DNA of 64,000 bases from Bradyrhizobium sp. CB1650 (GCF_029761915.1 NZ_CP121695.1:2199501-2263500); one strand, 5' to 3'; shown: positions 1 to 8,956, numbered from the stretch's first letter. The notes: generated by a model from the letters alone, not told the origin. Numbers and translations: made by a program.

Positions 1-552
1 AAATCGCTGGCCTCGGAGTCCGCCTCGGGCACCACGACGGACTCGAGCCGCGCCTACATCAACTCGGAATTCACGCAGCTCACCAGCGAAATCGATTCGA
101 TCGCGAGCGGCACGCGCTACTCCAGCCAGAGCCTGCTCGACGGCTCTAGCGTGTTCGCCTCCGGCGTTTCGGTCCTGGTCGGCTCCTCCGGCTCGGACAC
201 CATCACCATCACGCTGACCAGCCTCACGGCATCCTCGCTCGGCGTCTCCTCGCTCGACGTCAGCTCGCTGTCGGACGCGACCTCGGCGCTGACCGCGCTG
301 GACACGGCGATCGACACGGTCTCCGCTGCCCGCGCCAGCATCGGTGCGCAGGAGTCGCGGTTCAACTTCTCCTCCGACTCGATCTCGACCCAGACCCAGA
401 ACCTGCAGGCTGCCAACTCGGCGATCAAGGACGTCGACATCGCGGCCGAGCAGGCCAAGCTGTCCTCGGCCGAAGTGAAGACCCAGGCCGCGGTGTCGGC
501 CGAATCCGCGGCGAACCAGATGCCGCAGTACCTGCTCAAGCTGCTCGGCTGA
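1..552 (+). CDS. Flagellin, C-terminal part (5' end outside window)
   Basis: The reading frame is open from the first base and stops at 550-552, giving 183 residues of a flagellin lacking its N-terminal D0/D1 region. The part from about residue 95 has the helical C-terminal D1/D0 pattern: a stretch with SAARASIGAQESRF, then a final helix NSAIKDVDIAAEQAKLSSAEV and the closing ANQMPQYLLKLLG, equivalent to the ANQVPQ...LL end of flagellins. The preceding Ser/Thr-rich segment is the surface-exposed region. Flagellin polymerises into the filament after export by the flagellar type III system. Cap gene fliD and chaperone gene fliS follow directly. Which of the several Bradyrhizobium flagellins this is cannot be told from the fragment. 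Confidence 0.9.
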   Translation, partial: KSLASESASGTTTDSSRAYINSEFTQLTSEIDSIASGTRYSSQSLLDGSSVFASGVSVLVGSSGSDTITITLTSLTASSLGVSSLDVSSLSDATSALTALDTAIDTVSAARASIGAQESRFNFSSDSISTQTQNLQAANSAIKDVDIAAEQAKLSSAEVKTQAAVSAESAANQMPQYLLKLLG

Positions 553-577
553 CGCGCTTGACCTAACGATCGCCAAG

Positions 578-602
578 CCGGGCCGGCCCGGGGCCGGCCC
601 GG
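578..602 (+). terminator. Strong GC hairpin after the flagellin gene
   Basis: Perfect 11-bp inverted repeat (CCGGGCCGGCC, 3-base loop, GGCCGGCCCGG) starting 25 bases after the flagellin stop and followed by TTCTCC. It has the stem of an intrinsic terminator but only a weak U-tract. It probably ends or attenuates the abundant flagellin transcript before fliD. Confidence 0.6.
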
Positions 603-630
603 TTCTCCTCGCGATGGATCGGGCACCACA

Positions 631-2334
631 TTGACCAGCGTCAGTTCGAGCACCAGCAGCGCGTCGACGACGAGCTCGACCACTTCGAGCGCGTCCTCTG
701 TGACCACGACCGGCACCACGACGTCGACCAGTCTCGACTGGAGCGAACTGATCACCGCCGCGGTGAACGCCAAGCTCGCCCAGGCCACCACGATCGAGAC
801 CACGATCACCAACAACGAGGCCAAGGTCTCCGCGTACCAAACGCTCCAAACCGATCTTTCCACGCTATACAGCGGCCTCTCCTCGCTCGCGACCTCCGTC
901 GTCAATTCGCTGGCGACCAACGCCTTTGCCACCCGTGCGGCGACGATCAGCTCGACCGGCGACGTCAGCGCGTCTTCCGCGCTGTCGATGTCGGTCGGCA
1001 ACGGCGCGGCGACCGGCGACCACACGCTGACGATCAGCCAGATCGCGACCGCGCAAAAGGTGGTCGGCACGACCCAGTCGAGCCAGACCGACGAGCTCGG
1101 CTACTCCGGAACATTTTCTCTCGGCCTCGAAGGCGGCAGCACCGCCGACATTGCCGTCACCAGCACGATGTCGCTCCAGGACATCGTCGATGCCATCAAC
1201 GCCCAGACCTCGACTACCAATGTGCAGGCCTCGATCGTCCAGGTGTCGAGCGGGTCCTACGAGATGGTGCTGACGGGAACGGAAGATGCCGCGGATATCA
1301 CCTATTCGAGCGCGTCCGGCGACGACATCCTGAACAAGCTCGGGGTCACCGACAGCTCGGGCGCCTTCACCGGCGTGCTGCAGGAAGCACAGGCGGCCGA
1401 ATTCTCCCTCGACGGCATCTCGATGACCCGGGATACCAACGACATCACCGACGTGCTGACCGGCGTGACGTTCAACCTGATCCAGGCGACACCCGACGGA
1501 GCGACGCTGAACATCAGCATCGAGGCCGATACCAGCCAGGTCGAGTCGGCGGTCGAGACGTTCGTCACCAATTACAACACCTTCCGCGATGCCGTGATGG
1601 CGCAGCAGGCGACGGACTCGGACGGCACGGCGTCGTCGAGCGCGGTGCTATTCGGCGACGGCACCATGCGAGACATCATGGATGCACTCCAGAACGCGCT
1701 CAACAGCACCGTGGGCGGCCTGACCATGGCCGACCTCGGCCTGTCCTTCAACGAGAACAACGAGCTCGAGCTCGACTCCTCGACCCTGACCGAGATCCTG
1801 AGCACCAATTTGAGCGGCGTCGCCACGCTGCTGTCGGCGCAGACCAAGACCTCGTCGAGCCGGCTCAGCGTCGTCAACACCGGCACGTCGCCGCAATCCT
1901 TCACGCTCGACCTGACCGTGGATTCCGACGGCAATCTCGCTTCAGCCGCGGTCGACGGGGATTCCTCGCTGTTCACGGTCAGCGGCACCACCATCATCGG
2001 CAATGCCGGAACGGCCTATGCCGGAATGGCCTTCAGCTATTCGGGGACGACGTCGCAATCGATTACGGTGACTTCGACCTCGGGCATCGCCACGCAGCTT
2101 TATCAGATCGCCAAGACCTATTCGTCGAGCACGGGCGCATTGCAGACGCTGATCACCAACCTGCAGGATCGCGACAACGAGCTCCAGCAGAAGGTGGACG
2201 ATATCGAAAGCGCCGCGTCGGCCTACCAGACGCAGCTCCAGACCCAATACGCGAACTACCAGGCCGCGATCGAGAGCGCCAACAACACGCTCACCTATCT
2301 CAAGGCCTTGCTCAACTCCAGCTCGAGTGACTGA
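631..2334 (+). CDS. fliD: Flagellar filament cap protein FliD (hook-associated protein 2)
   Basis: A 567-residue protein. FliD forms the oligomeric cap at the filament tip and promotes folding and insertion of flagellin. After a Ser/Thr-rich leader of about 35 residues, the N-terminal domain begins (SLDWSELITAAVNAKLAQATTIETTI), followed by helical D0/D1-type sequence, Ig-like central domains, and a C-terminal coiled coil (LITNLQDRDNELQQKVDDIE) ending in a long helix, the usual FliD arrangement. The start is TTG at 631; an ATG at 614 is out of frame and stops at once, and no strong Shine-Dalgarno is visible, so the exact start is uncertain. The stop overlaps the fliS start by one base, so fliD and fliS are translationally coupled. 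Sinorhizobium-type flagellar clusters lack fliD, so its presence points to a Bradyrhizobium-like subpolar system (inference). Confidence 0.88.
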   Translation: MTSVSSSTSSASTTSSTTSSASSVTTTGTTTSTSLDWSELITAAVNAKLAQATTIETTITNNEAKVSAYQTLQTDLSTLYSGLSSLATSVVNSLATNAFATRAATISSTGDVSASSALSMSVGNGAATGDHTLTISQIATAQKVVGTTQSSQTDELGYSGTFSLGLEGGSTADIAVTSTMSLQDIVDAINAQTSTTNVQASIVQVSSGSYEMVLTGTEDAADITYSSASGDDILNKLGVTDSSGAFTGVLQEAQAAEFSLDGISMTRDTNDITDVLTGVTFNLIQATPDGATLNISIEADTSQVESAVETFVTNYNTFRDAVMAQQATDSDGTASSSAVLFGDGTMRDIMDALQNALNSTVGGLTMADLGLSFNENNELELDSSTLTEILSTNLSGVATLLSAQTKTSSSRLSVVNTGTSPQSFTLDLTVDSDGNLASAAVDGDSSLFTVSGTTIIGNAGTAYAGMAFSYSGTTSQSITVTSTSGIATQLYQIAKTYSSSTGALQTLITNLQDRDNELQQKVDDIESAASAYQTQLQTQYANYQAAIESANNTLTYLKALLNSSSSD

Positions 2335-2762
2335 TGATGCATAATCCGATGGCGTACATGGCCAATCAGGCCTATCGGGGAACCGCGACCACCGTGCCGC
2401 CGCTGAAGGCGGTGTCGATGCTGCTCGGCGGCGCGATCACCTTCCTGCAGAAGTCGCTTGCGGCGCAGGAAGCGCGACGCTTCGAGGACGGGCACGAGGA
2501 CCTGATGAAGGCGACCGCGATCCTGCGCGGGCTCAGCCACAATCTGGACTTCACCAGGGGCGGGGCGGTCGCCGAGCATCTGTTCCAGACCTACAACACG
2601 CTCATCATGGCGAGCCTCAAGGCCTATGGCCGGCCGCATGCGCGCGAGAGTTTTCGGCGCATCATTGCCGGCTTGATCGAGCTGCGCGAGGCCTGGGAGC
2701 ACGTCGACGCGACGGTGCGGGCCGGCAAGGCGGTCCCGCCTGATTCGGCCGGCAAGCGCTGA
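2334..2762 (+). CDS. fliS: Flagellar export chaperone FliS
   Basis: A 142-residue helical protein. FliS binds the C-terminal D0 helix of flagellin in the cytoplasm to prevent premature polymerisation. The N-terminus (NPMAYMANQAYRG) resembles the YxxNxV-type start of FliS, and the body is a four-helix pattern including KAVSMLLGGAITFLQKSLAAQEARRFEDGHEDLMKA and LFQTYNTLIMASLKAY. The start ATG overlaps the fliD stop (TGATG); a second ATG follows immediately at 2337. Length fits the family (about 125-145 residues). Confidence 0.9.
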   Translation: MMHNPMAYMANQAYRGTATTVPPLKAVSMLLGGAITFLQKSLAAQEARRFEDGHEDLMKATAILRGLSHNLDFTRGGAVAEHLFQTYNTLIMASLKAYGRPHARESFRRIIAGLIELREAWEHVDATVRAGKAVPPDSAGKR

Positions 2763-2930
2763 AGCCTCTCGTCTCGCCGCCCCCGGAACGGCCGGGCAGT
2801 CGTCCGAACCACGGTTCCGACGCTTTCCATCCTGCATCGGGCGCTTTTGGCGCCCAGCCCCGAGGGAATCCGGTTTCCGCCGCGCCCGCAATGCTTTATG
2901 ACGGGCCGGGGAAGACGGGACCGGCAGGCG

Positions 2931-3203
2931 ATGGACGTCACCGAGTTTGAGGACCTGATCGATCGGCTGGGCGAGGATCTCTCGCGCTGGCCCGACGATC
3001 GGCGTCTGCCAGCCGAAGAGCTGCTCTCCCGTTCCGCTGCCGCGCAGGCCCTGCTCGAAGAGGCGCGCACGTTGCGCCGCGCGCTCGAAGCTCCCCCCGT
3101 GCGAGCGCCCGCAGGCCTTGCCGACCGCATCGTCGCCGCCGCTGCCAAGCTGAAGAGCGACGCCGCCGAGCCGCGCACCGAAGGCGAGACGGCCGGGAGC
3201 TGA
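2931..3203 (+). CDS. Small conserved-type protein of unknown function
   Basis: A 90-residue acidic, mostly helical protein (MDVTEFEDLIDRLGEDLSRW...). The pattern 'FEDLIDRLGxDLSRWPDDRR...AExLL..S.AAQALLEEARTLRRALEAP' resembles small alphaproteobacterial proteins sometimes found next to sigma-factor genes, recalled from general knowledge and not verified. The ATG at 2931 was chosen because the conserved-looking part starts there; the open frame extends upstream to 2847 with low-complexity sequence. No signal peptide or membrane segment. It sits between fliS and flgD, so a flagellar role is possible but unproven. Confidence 0.55.
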   Translation: MDVTEFEDLIDRLGEDLSRWPDDRRLPAEELLSRSAAAQALLEEARTLRRALEAPPVRAPAGLADRIVAAAAKLKSDAAEPRTEGETAGS

Positions 3204-3222
3204 ATATGTCGGCTGCACTTCA

Positions 3223-3362
3223 CCTCTCCCCGCTTGCGGGGAGAGGTCGAATTCGATCGTAGATCGAATTCGGGTGAGGGGGACTCTCCGTGAGTCTAAC
3301 CGCCACCGTCCCCGGGGAGAGTCCCCCTCACCCAACCCTCTCCCCGCAAGCGGGGCGAGGGA
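3223..3362. repeat. Composite palindromic intergenic repeat (REP/BIME-like)
   Basis: Three nested or adjacent palindromes: CCTCTCCCCGC...GCGGGGAGAGG at 3223-3246; CGAATTCGATC...GATCGAATTCG around 3248-3271; and an 18-bp perfect inverted repeat at 3272-3289 and 3316-3333. A second CTCTCCCCGCAAGCGGGG unit closes the element at about 3338-3356. Elements of this CTCTCCCCGC type are widespread between genes in Bradyrhizobium and relatives. It fills most of the 331-base gap before flgD and may end the upstream transcript; no gene is seen in it. Confidence 0.8.
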
Positions 3363-3534
3363 GCGCAGTTTCGCCGCGTCGACAAATCGATCTGAGATCA
3401 TAGGCTCGAAAGCCGTTTTCTCACCGGCAAATCCGCGCCTGAATTCGCGCGCCCACGCGTTTCATCAGCACACAGATTTCAAGTGCTGTCCGCCGATATC
3501 GTCACGGCCGGCCGCACGAGAACCGGAGTGTTTG

Positions 3535-4200
3535 ATGACCGTTTCCGCGACGAGCTCCGTCTCGACTGCCGCCACAACGACCTCCTCGTCCAGCACGTCG
3601 TCGTCGTCGTCGCTGACGTCCAGCGACTTCCTGAGCCTGCTCGTCAGCGAGCTCCAGAACCAGGACCCGCTGAACGCGACCTCGACCACCGACTTCATCA
3701 ACCAGCTCACCTCCTACGCCAATTTCAGCCAGCAGCAGTCGATCAATACCAACCTGTCTTCGCTGGCGAGCTCGTTCTCGAGCCTCGTGACGCTCAACTC
3801 GGTGAACTATATCGGCCACACCGTCGAGGCGAAGACTGACACCTCGACGCTGAGCAATGGCTCGGCGACGTTTGGCTATTCGCTGTCGTCCTCTGCCGCG
3901 AACGTCTCGATCAGCGTCCAGGATTCTTCCGGAAACACAGTGTGGACCGGCACCGGAACAGGCAATGCCGGCTCCAACAGTTTCACCTGGGACGGCAAGG
4001 ATTCCAACGGCAACCAGCTCTCCGACGGCGGCAAGTACACGATCTCGGTGACCGCGACCGACTCTGCCGGCAACTCCGTCCTCAACTACACGACCGTCAC
4101 CGGCACGGTGACCGGCATCGACACCTCGACCTCGACGCCGTCGCTCACCGTGAACGGCGTCTCGGTCAGCGCCGCCGACATCATTGGCGTCACCTCCTGA
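3535..4200 (+). CDS. flgD: Flagellar hook assembly protein FlgD
   Basis: A 221-residue protein. FlgD is the scaffold cap needed for polymerising FlgE into the hook. Residues about 1-100 hold the FlgD N-terminal domain, with the typical DFLSLLVSELQNQDPLNATSTTDFINQLTSYANFSQQQSINTNL block (roughly residues 31-76). The C-terminal half is a beta-rich FlgD Tudor/Ig-like region (SVQDSSGNTVWTGTGTGNAG...FTWDGKDSNGNQLSDGGKYTI). The ATG at 3535 has GGAG eight to eleven bases upstream; the longer open frame from 3274 runs through the palindromic repeat and is rejected. flgE starts 31 bases after its stop. Confidence 0.92.
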   Translation: MTVSATSSVSTAATTTSSSSTSSSSSLTSSDFLSLLVSELQNQDPLNATSTTDFINQLTSYANFSQQQSINTNLSSLASSFSSLVTLNSVNYIGHTVEAKTDTSTLSNGSATFGYSLSSSAANVSISVQDSSGNTVWTGTGTGNAGSNSFTWDGKDSNGNQLSDGGKYTISVTATDSAGNSVLNYTTVTGTVTGIDTSTSTPSLTVNGVSVSAADIIGVTS

Positions 4201-4231
4201 TTTTGCGTCTCGATTTCCCTGGAGCTACATC

Positions 4232-5497
4232 ATGAGTCTCACCGGTGCATTGTCCTCGGCGATCTCGGCGCTCAGCGCCCAGAGCCAGTCTTTGTCGATG
4301 ATCAGCGACAACATCGCCAATTCGGATACGACGGCCTACAAGACCACGTCGGCGATGTTCGACGCGCTCGTCACCGCTTCGAGCAATACGACTTCCTATG
4401 CCTCGGGCGGCGTCACCGTCTCCGGCCGCGCCAACATCACCCAGCAGGGCCTCTTGGCTGCGACCTCCAACGCCACCGACGTTGCGATCCAGGGCTCGGG
4501 CTTCTTCACGGTGAGCAACGCCACTTCGGGCGGCACCGTCTCCTATACCCGCAACGGCGCCTTCACGATCAACAACGCCGGCTATCTCGAGAACAACGGC
4601 TATTACCTCGAAGGCTGGCGCACCGATGCCGACGGCAACGTCGTCGGCAGCGAGTCGGCGAGCAATCTCGAGGCCATCAACACCCAGGTCGCCTCGACCA
4701 GCGGCAGCGCCACCACCAAGACCACGATCGCGGCCAACCTGCCGTCGGATGCCGCGACCGGCGACACCTACACCAGTTCGATGACGGTTTACGATTCGCT
4801 TGGCGCGGCGAATACGATGCAGATCACCTGGACCAAGACCGGATCCAACACCTGGAGCGCCAGCTTCGCCAATCCGACGTCGGCTTCCGACACGACGACC
4901 GCCACCGGTACGGCCTCCGGCACCGTCGACATCACCTTCAACAGCGACGGCTCGCTCGCCAGCACCAGCCCGGATCCGGCAACCGTCGCGGTAACGGGCT
5001 GGACCGACGGCGCCGCCGACAGCACGATCACGCTCGATCTCGGCACCGCCGGCAAGACCGACGGCCTGACGCAATACGCCTCGGGCGAGACGACGCCGTC
5101 CGTGAACGTCACCAGCATCGATTCCGACGGCCTGTCCTACGGCAAGCTGTCCAGCATCTCGATCGGCAAGAACGGCGTGGTCGACGCCACCTACTCGAAC
5201 GGCGAGACGATCGCAATCTACAAGATCGCGGTGGCGACCTTTGCCGACCCGAATGGGCTCGCCGCCTCCAGCGACGGCATCTACTCGGCGACCGTGACGT
5301 CGGGCAACGCCGCGTTGCAGGCCTCCGGCGAGAACGGTGCGGGCACGATCTACGGCAGCGAACTGGAATCCTCGACGACCGACACCAGCAGCCAGTTCTC
5401 GAGCATGATCTCGGCGCAGCAGGCCTATTCCGCCGCCTCCCAGGTCATCTCGACCGTCAACAAGATGTACGACACCCTGATCTCGGCGATGAGGTGA
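4232..5497 (+). CDS. flgE: Flagellar hook protein FlgE
   Basis: A 421-residue structural protein of the hook. The N-terminus (MSLTGALSSAISALSAQSQSLSMISDNIANSDTTAYKTT) is the flagellar rod/hook signature with the conserved NIANSxTxAYK. The middle has FlgE D1/D2 beta-domain sequence (AIQGSGFFTVSN, YTRNGAFTINNAGYLENN), and the end has the conserved C-terminal helix (SSMISAQQAYSAASQVISTVNKMYDTLISA). The ATG at 4232 has GGAG at 4221-4224; an in-frame upstream start at 4184 overlaps the flgD stop and lacks family support. It follows flgD and precedes the small gene at 5501 by 3 bases. Confidence 0.95.
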   Translation: MSLTGALSSAISALSAQSQSLSMISDNIANSDTTAYKTTSAMFDALVTASSNTTSYASGGVTVSGRANITQQGLLAATSNATDVAIQGSGFFTVSNATSGGTVSYTRNGAFTINNAGYLENNGYYLEGWRTDADGNVVGSESASNLEAINTQVASTSGSATTKTTIAANLPSDAATGDTYTSSMTVYDSLGAANTMQITWTKTGSNTWSASFANPTSASDTTTATGTASGTVDITFNSDGSLASTSPDPATVAVTGWTDGAADSTITLDLGTAGKTDGLTQYASGETTPSVNVTSIDSDGLSYGKLSSISIGKNGVVDATYSNGETIAIYKIAVATFADPNGLAASSDGIYSATVTSGNAALQASGENGAGTIYGSELESSTTDTSSQFSSMISAQQAYSAASQVISTVNKMYDTLISAMR

Positions 5498-5500
5498 GCG

Positions 5501-5761
5501 ATGCGAGGTGAGACGGCAAAAGCCGCGGGCGAGGCCTTGCTGCGGCGGCTGCGCAGGCTGGTGGCACGCGCCGCCACTGTCGAGGGCAGCGACCGCAAGC
5601 AACTGCTGGCGCTGATCGACGACATCGAGACGACCCGCCGCGGCCTGCTTAGGGAATGCACGGAGATCGAGGGCGAGATGCGGCAGGCAACCGTCCGGGC
5701 GACCGCGATCGGCGCTTACTTGCGCAACTCGCAAGGTAGCCGCGGCCGGCGGTGCAATTAG
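5501..5761 (+). CDS. Small helical protein in the flagellar operon, function unknown
   Basis: An 86-residue, charged, strongly helical protein (MRGETAKAAGEALLRRLRRL..., then LLALIDDIETTRRGLLRECTEIEGEM). It starts 3 bases after the flgE stop with a good GAGGTGAG region upstream, and the next gene begins about 15 bases after its stop, so it is part of the flg operon. I do not recognise a family. The heptad-like spacing and its position beside a FlgN-like chaperone suggest a small flagellar chaperone or FliT/FlgN-like partner (inference only). Confidence 0.65.
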   Translation: MRGETAKAAGEALLRRLRRLVARAATVEGSDRKQLLALIDDIETTRRGLLRECTEIEGEMRQATVRATAIGAYLRNSQGSRGRRCN

Positions 5762-5776
5762 AAGAAGGCGATGACC

Positions 5777-6232
5777 ATGACTTTAGCTCAAGCCAAGAGG
5801 ACGAGCGCCGCGGAGAGCGACGCACGGATCAAATCGCTGATCGCGCTCATCGACAATCTGACTGTGCTGGTCGCGGAGGAGAATGCGGAGCTCGCCAAGG
5901 GCCTGCCGGCCTCGCGTCTCAAGCAGGTCGACGAGAAGAACCGGCTGGCCGAGGTGTTCGAGCGCACGGTTGCCGAATGCGCGGCGGGTACCAACAGCCT
6001 TCACGTGCGCGACCGCCTCCTGCGCGAGCAGCTTATGGAGCGGATCCTGAAGCTGCGCGTAGCGATGGACGAGAACCTGGTGCGGCTGCGCGCGGCGACC
6101 GAGGCCAGCAACCGCCGGATCGAGGCGGTCATGCAGGCGATCCGCGAGCAGATTGCGGCAGTGTCGCCCTACGGTGCCTCCGGCCGCGTCGCCGCGCGCG
6201 CCGTCTCCAGCGGCACCAGCCGCAGCGCCTGA
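5777..6232 (+). CDS. FlgN-like export chaperone for hook-associated proteins
   Basis: A 151-residue, all-helical protein. The region SLIALIDNLTVLVAEENAELAKGLPASRLKQVDEKNRLAEVFE (about residues 23-65) has the FlgN pattern: helix, Glu-rich step, a short loop, then KxxLxxxxE. FlgN chaperones bind FlgK and FlgL, and flgK and flgL follow directly. Two ATGs are possible, 5771 and 5777; AGAAGG at 5763-5768 is only 2 bases from the first but 8 from the second, so 5777 is chosen. The C-terminal tail is Ala/Ser/Arg-rich and probably disordered. Assignment rests on the pattern plus context. Confidence 0.68.
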   Translation: MTLAQAKRTSAAESDARIKSLIALIDNLTVLVAEENAELAKGLPASRLKQVDEKNRLAEVFERTVAECAAGTNSLHVRDRLLREQLMERILKLRVAMDENLVRLRAATEASNRRIEAVMQAIREQIAAVSPYGASGRVAARAVSSGTSRSA

Positions 6233-6251
6233 CCACACGAGGAGCCGCGCC

Positions 6252-8027
6252 GTGTCGCTCGACATCGCACGTCTGATCGCCTTCAGCGGGCTTTCGGCCA
6301 CGTCCGTGCAGATCAGCGTGACGTCGTCGAACATCTCGAACGCCGACACCACCGGCTATACCGAGAAAACCGCGACCCAGTCGAGCAGCGTCACCAACGG
6401 TGTCGGCACTGGCGTCACGGTGACGGGTATCACCTCGACGGTGGACAAGCTGCTCCTGAAGTCCCTGATCGGCGCGACCTCGGATCTCGGTGCGGCCGAC
6501 ACCACCAACACTTATCTGACGTCGCTGGAAAAGCTCTACGGCTCGACCTCCAGCTCCGACAGCTCCTCGACCGGGACCTCGCTCGCCAACAGCATCGCTT
6601 CGCTGGAATCGGCGCTGTCATCGCTGGCGAGCACGCCGAGCAGTGCGTCCTTGCAATCCAACGTCGTCGGCGCGCTCGACGACGTCGCGAGCCAGCTACG
6701 GGAGACCTCGAGCGGCATCCAGAAGCTGCGTGCCAATGCCGATCAGGATATCGCGTCCTCTATCGACGACGTCAACGCGGACCTGCAGGAGATCGCGGAC
6801 CTCAACGCCGAGATCAAGCAGACGGCGGCGGCCGGCCAGCCGACCGCGGACCTGGAGGACCAGCGCACCACCGCGCTTCAGGACGTCGCCTCCAAGATGA
6901 ACATCAGCTATTTCACGGCGTCGAACGGCGATCTCCAGATCTATACCACCTCGGGCCAGGCGCTGGTCGACAGCACCGCGCATACGATCAGCTATACGGC
7001 CGCGGCCAACGTGACGGCATCGACGACCTACACGGCGGGCTCGTCATCCAGCGGCTTCAGCGCGATCACGGTGAACGGCGTCGATATCACCTCGCAGATC
7101 ACCGACGGCGACATCGGTGCGCTGATCACGCTGCGTGACAAGACGCTGCCGGCGGCGCAGTCCCAGCTCGACCAGCTCGCGCAGCAGCTCGCGTCTGCGA
7201 TGAACGGTGTTTCGAACAGCGCCTCGTCAGTGCCGGCGCCGACCAGCCTGACGGGGACGACCGACGTCACAAGCGCCACCACGCTTTCCGCCACCGGAAC
7301 GGTGCGCATCGCCGTCACCGACCAGAGCGGCAATCTGGTCTCCTATGGCGATCTTGATCTGTCGTCCTATTCCACGGTCGGTGACCTCGTCACCGCCATC
7401 AACGGCATTTCCGGCCTGTCGGCCTCAGTCGACGCGGACGGCCATCTCTCGATCACCGCGACCGGCTCCGGCAACGGCGTCGCGATCAACCAGATGACGA
7501 GCTCGGTCGGCAGTTCCAGTGAGGGATTCTCCGAGTATTTCGGCCTCAGCGATCTCGTGACCGGGACGAGCGCGTCCGACATCGCCGTCAACAGCAGCAT
7601 CCTGTCCGGCACCAACGAGTTACAGCTTGCGACGCTGGACTCCTCGTCGAGCATGACGGTGAGCAGCACGGTGCTGTCCTCGGGCTCAGCCAGCGTCGTC
7701 AATGCCTTCTACGATGCACTGACGGACTCCCGGACATTTGCCTCGACCGGCGGGCTCGCCGCGACCACCGGCTCTTTCGCCGACTATGCCTCGGCCGTCG
7801 TGGCCGACGTCGCCAGCAAGTCCTCACAGGCATCTTCCAACTACACCGCCAAGGAGACCGCGCAGTCGACCTATGCGAACTCGCTGTCCTCGCAATCCGG
7901 CGTCAACCTCGACGAGGAATCGGCGCGGCTGAGCACGCTTCAGAACAAGTATTCGGCGGCCTCCGCGCTGATCCAGGCCATCAACTCCATGTATTCGGCG
8001 CTGCTCACCGCCGTGCAGTCGACATAA
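6252..8027 (+). CDS. flgK: Flagellar hook-associated protein 1 FlgK
   Basis: A 591-residue protein forming the first hook-filament junction ring. The N-terminus (VSLDIARLIAFSGLSATSVQISVTSSNISNADTTGYTEKTA) has the rod/hook family NISNADTxGY motif; the following helical D1 sequence (SIDDVNADLQEIADLNAEIKQTAAAGQPTADLEDQRTTALQDVA) contains the FlgK-specific LNxxI...DLxDQR block. The C-terminus (LDEESARLSTLQNKYSAASALIQAINSMYSALL) is the conserved D0 helix, with LDEE matching NLDEE of FlgK. The start is GTG at 6252 with AGGAG at 6240-6244; the ATG-initiated frame from 6153 overlaps the previous gene and is rejected. flgL follows 11 bases after the stop. Confidence 0.93.
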   Translation: MSLDIARLIAFSGLSATSVQISVTSSNISNADTTGYTEKTATQSSSVTNGVGTGVTVTGITSTVDKLLLKSLIGATSDLGAADTTNTYLTSLEKLYGSTSSSDSSSTGTSLANSIASLESALSSLASTPSSASLQSNVVGALDDVASQLRETSSGIQKLRANADQDIASSIDDVNADLQEIADLNAEIKQTAAAGQPTADLEDQRTTALQDVASKMNISYFTASNGDLQIYTTSGQALVDSTAHTISYTAAANVTASTTYTAGSSSSGFSAITVNGVDITSQITDGDIGALITLRDKTLPAAQSQLDQLAQQLASAMNGVSNSASSVPAPTSLTGTTDVTSATTLSATGTVRIAVTDQSGNLVSYGDLDLSSYSTVGDLVTAINGISGLSASVDADGHLSITATGSGNGVAINQMTSSVGSSSEGFSEYFGLSDLVTGTSASDIAVNSSILSGTNELQLATLDSSSSMTVSSTVLSSGSASVVNAFYDALTDSRTFASTGGLAATTGSFADYASAVVADVASKSSQASSNYTAKETAQSTYANSLSSQSGVNLDEESARLSTLQNKYSAASALIQAINSMYSALLTAVQST

Positions 8028-8038
8028 GGAGCCGTGCC

Positions 8039-8950
8039 ATGGTCGCGATGCGTGTAGCCACCTTCGCACAATCGAACACGATGATCGCCGACGCGCTGCG
8101 CGTGCAGTCGGTGATGGCTAATGAGCAGATCCAGGAATCCTCCGGCGTCATCTCGACCGATTTCGGCGGCTATGGCTCGACCGCGCAGCACGTCGTCAAC
8201 CTGCAGGTCTCGGTGACTCGCGCGCAATCCTATATCGACGCCGCGACGCTCGCCGACAGCAAGGTGCAGGTGATGTATTCGGCGGTCGGCTCGATGACCG
8301 ACATCATCACGCAGCTCCGCTCCCAGCTCAGCGCCGCCTCGACCGGCAGCTCGACCGAGACAAGCTCGGTGATCTCATCGGCGCGGCAGATGCTGGAGGA
8401 GATGGGCTCGCTCATGAACACGCAATATGACGGCCAGTACGTCTTCGCCGGCGGCAAGTCTGACACCGCGCCGGTCGATCTCACGAGCTTCTCGTCCGGC
8501 ACGAGCTCCACGACCACGGCCGATACCAGCTACTACAATGGCGACGACGAGATCGCCTCGGTGCGCGTCGCCGCCGATGAGACCGTGTCTTACGGCGTCA
8601 CCGCGGACAATTCGGCGTTCGAGGAGGTGATGCGCGTCCTGAAGTTCGTCGCCAACAGCACCTCACTATCGTCCTCCGATATCTCCAGCGCGCTCGATCT
8701 CGCCAGCATGGCGCTGGACGACACCGCAGCGGTGCAGGCCAAGCTGTCCAGCGCGGCGTCCTCGATCGAGACCGCGAGCGCGCGCCAGAGCGACTACAAG
8801 AGCTATGCCGAGACGCTGTCGAGCGATCTCACCGGCGTCGACGTCGCGGCCGTCACGGCGCAGCTCTCGACCTATCAGGCGCAGCTCACCGCGTCCTATT
8901 CGGTCATCTCCAAGATCCTGGGCATGAATCTCGCGAGCTATCTGAAATAG
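8039..8950 (+). CDS. flgL: Flagellar hook-associated protein 3 FlgL
   Basis: A 303-residue protein, the second junction protein between hook and filament. It belongs to the flagellin superfamily: the N-terminal helix (MRVATFAQSNTMIADALRVQSVMANEQIQESSG) and the C-terminal helix (DYKSYAETLSSDLTGVDVAAVTAQLSTYQAQLTASYSVISKI) match FlgL, and the internal MNTQYDGQYVFAGGKSDTAPVDL is the FlgL-typical 'xGxYxFAGxxxxxxPF' signature. An AAGGAG Shine-Dalgarno precedes the ATG at 8039. It is the last gene of the plus-strand flagellar block, ending 6 bases from the convergent ligase gene. Confidence 0.93.
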   Translation: MVAMRVATFAQSNTMIADALRVQSVMANEQIQESSGVISTDFGGYGSTAQHVVNLQVSVTRAQSYIDAATLADSKVQVMYSAVGSMTDIITQLRSQLSAASTGSSTETSSVISSARQMLEEMGSLMNTQYDGQYVFAGGKSDTAPVDLTSFSSGTSSTTTADTSYYNGDDEIASVRVAADETVSYGVTADNSAFEEVMRVLKFVANSTSLSSSDISSALDLASMALDDTAAVQAKLSSAASSIETASARQSDYKSYAETLSSDLTGVDVAAVTAQLSTYQAQLTASYSVISKILGMNLASYLK

Positions 8951-8956
8951 GCGCCC

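Noticed and set aside
3274..3534. N-terminal extension of flgD from 3274
   Set aside because: Runs through the palindromic repeat; ATG 3535 has a ribosome site and matches FlgD N-termini.
4190..5734. 514-aa minus-strand open frame antisense to flgE
   Set aside because: GC-rich coding DNA of flgE leaves the opposite strand open; no family motif, low-complexity Arg/Gly composition, and flgE is unmistakable.
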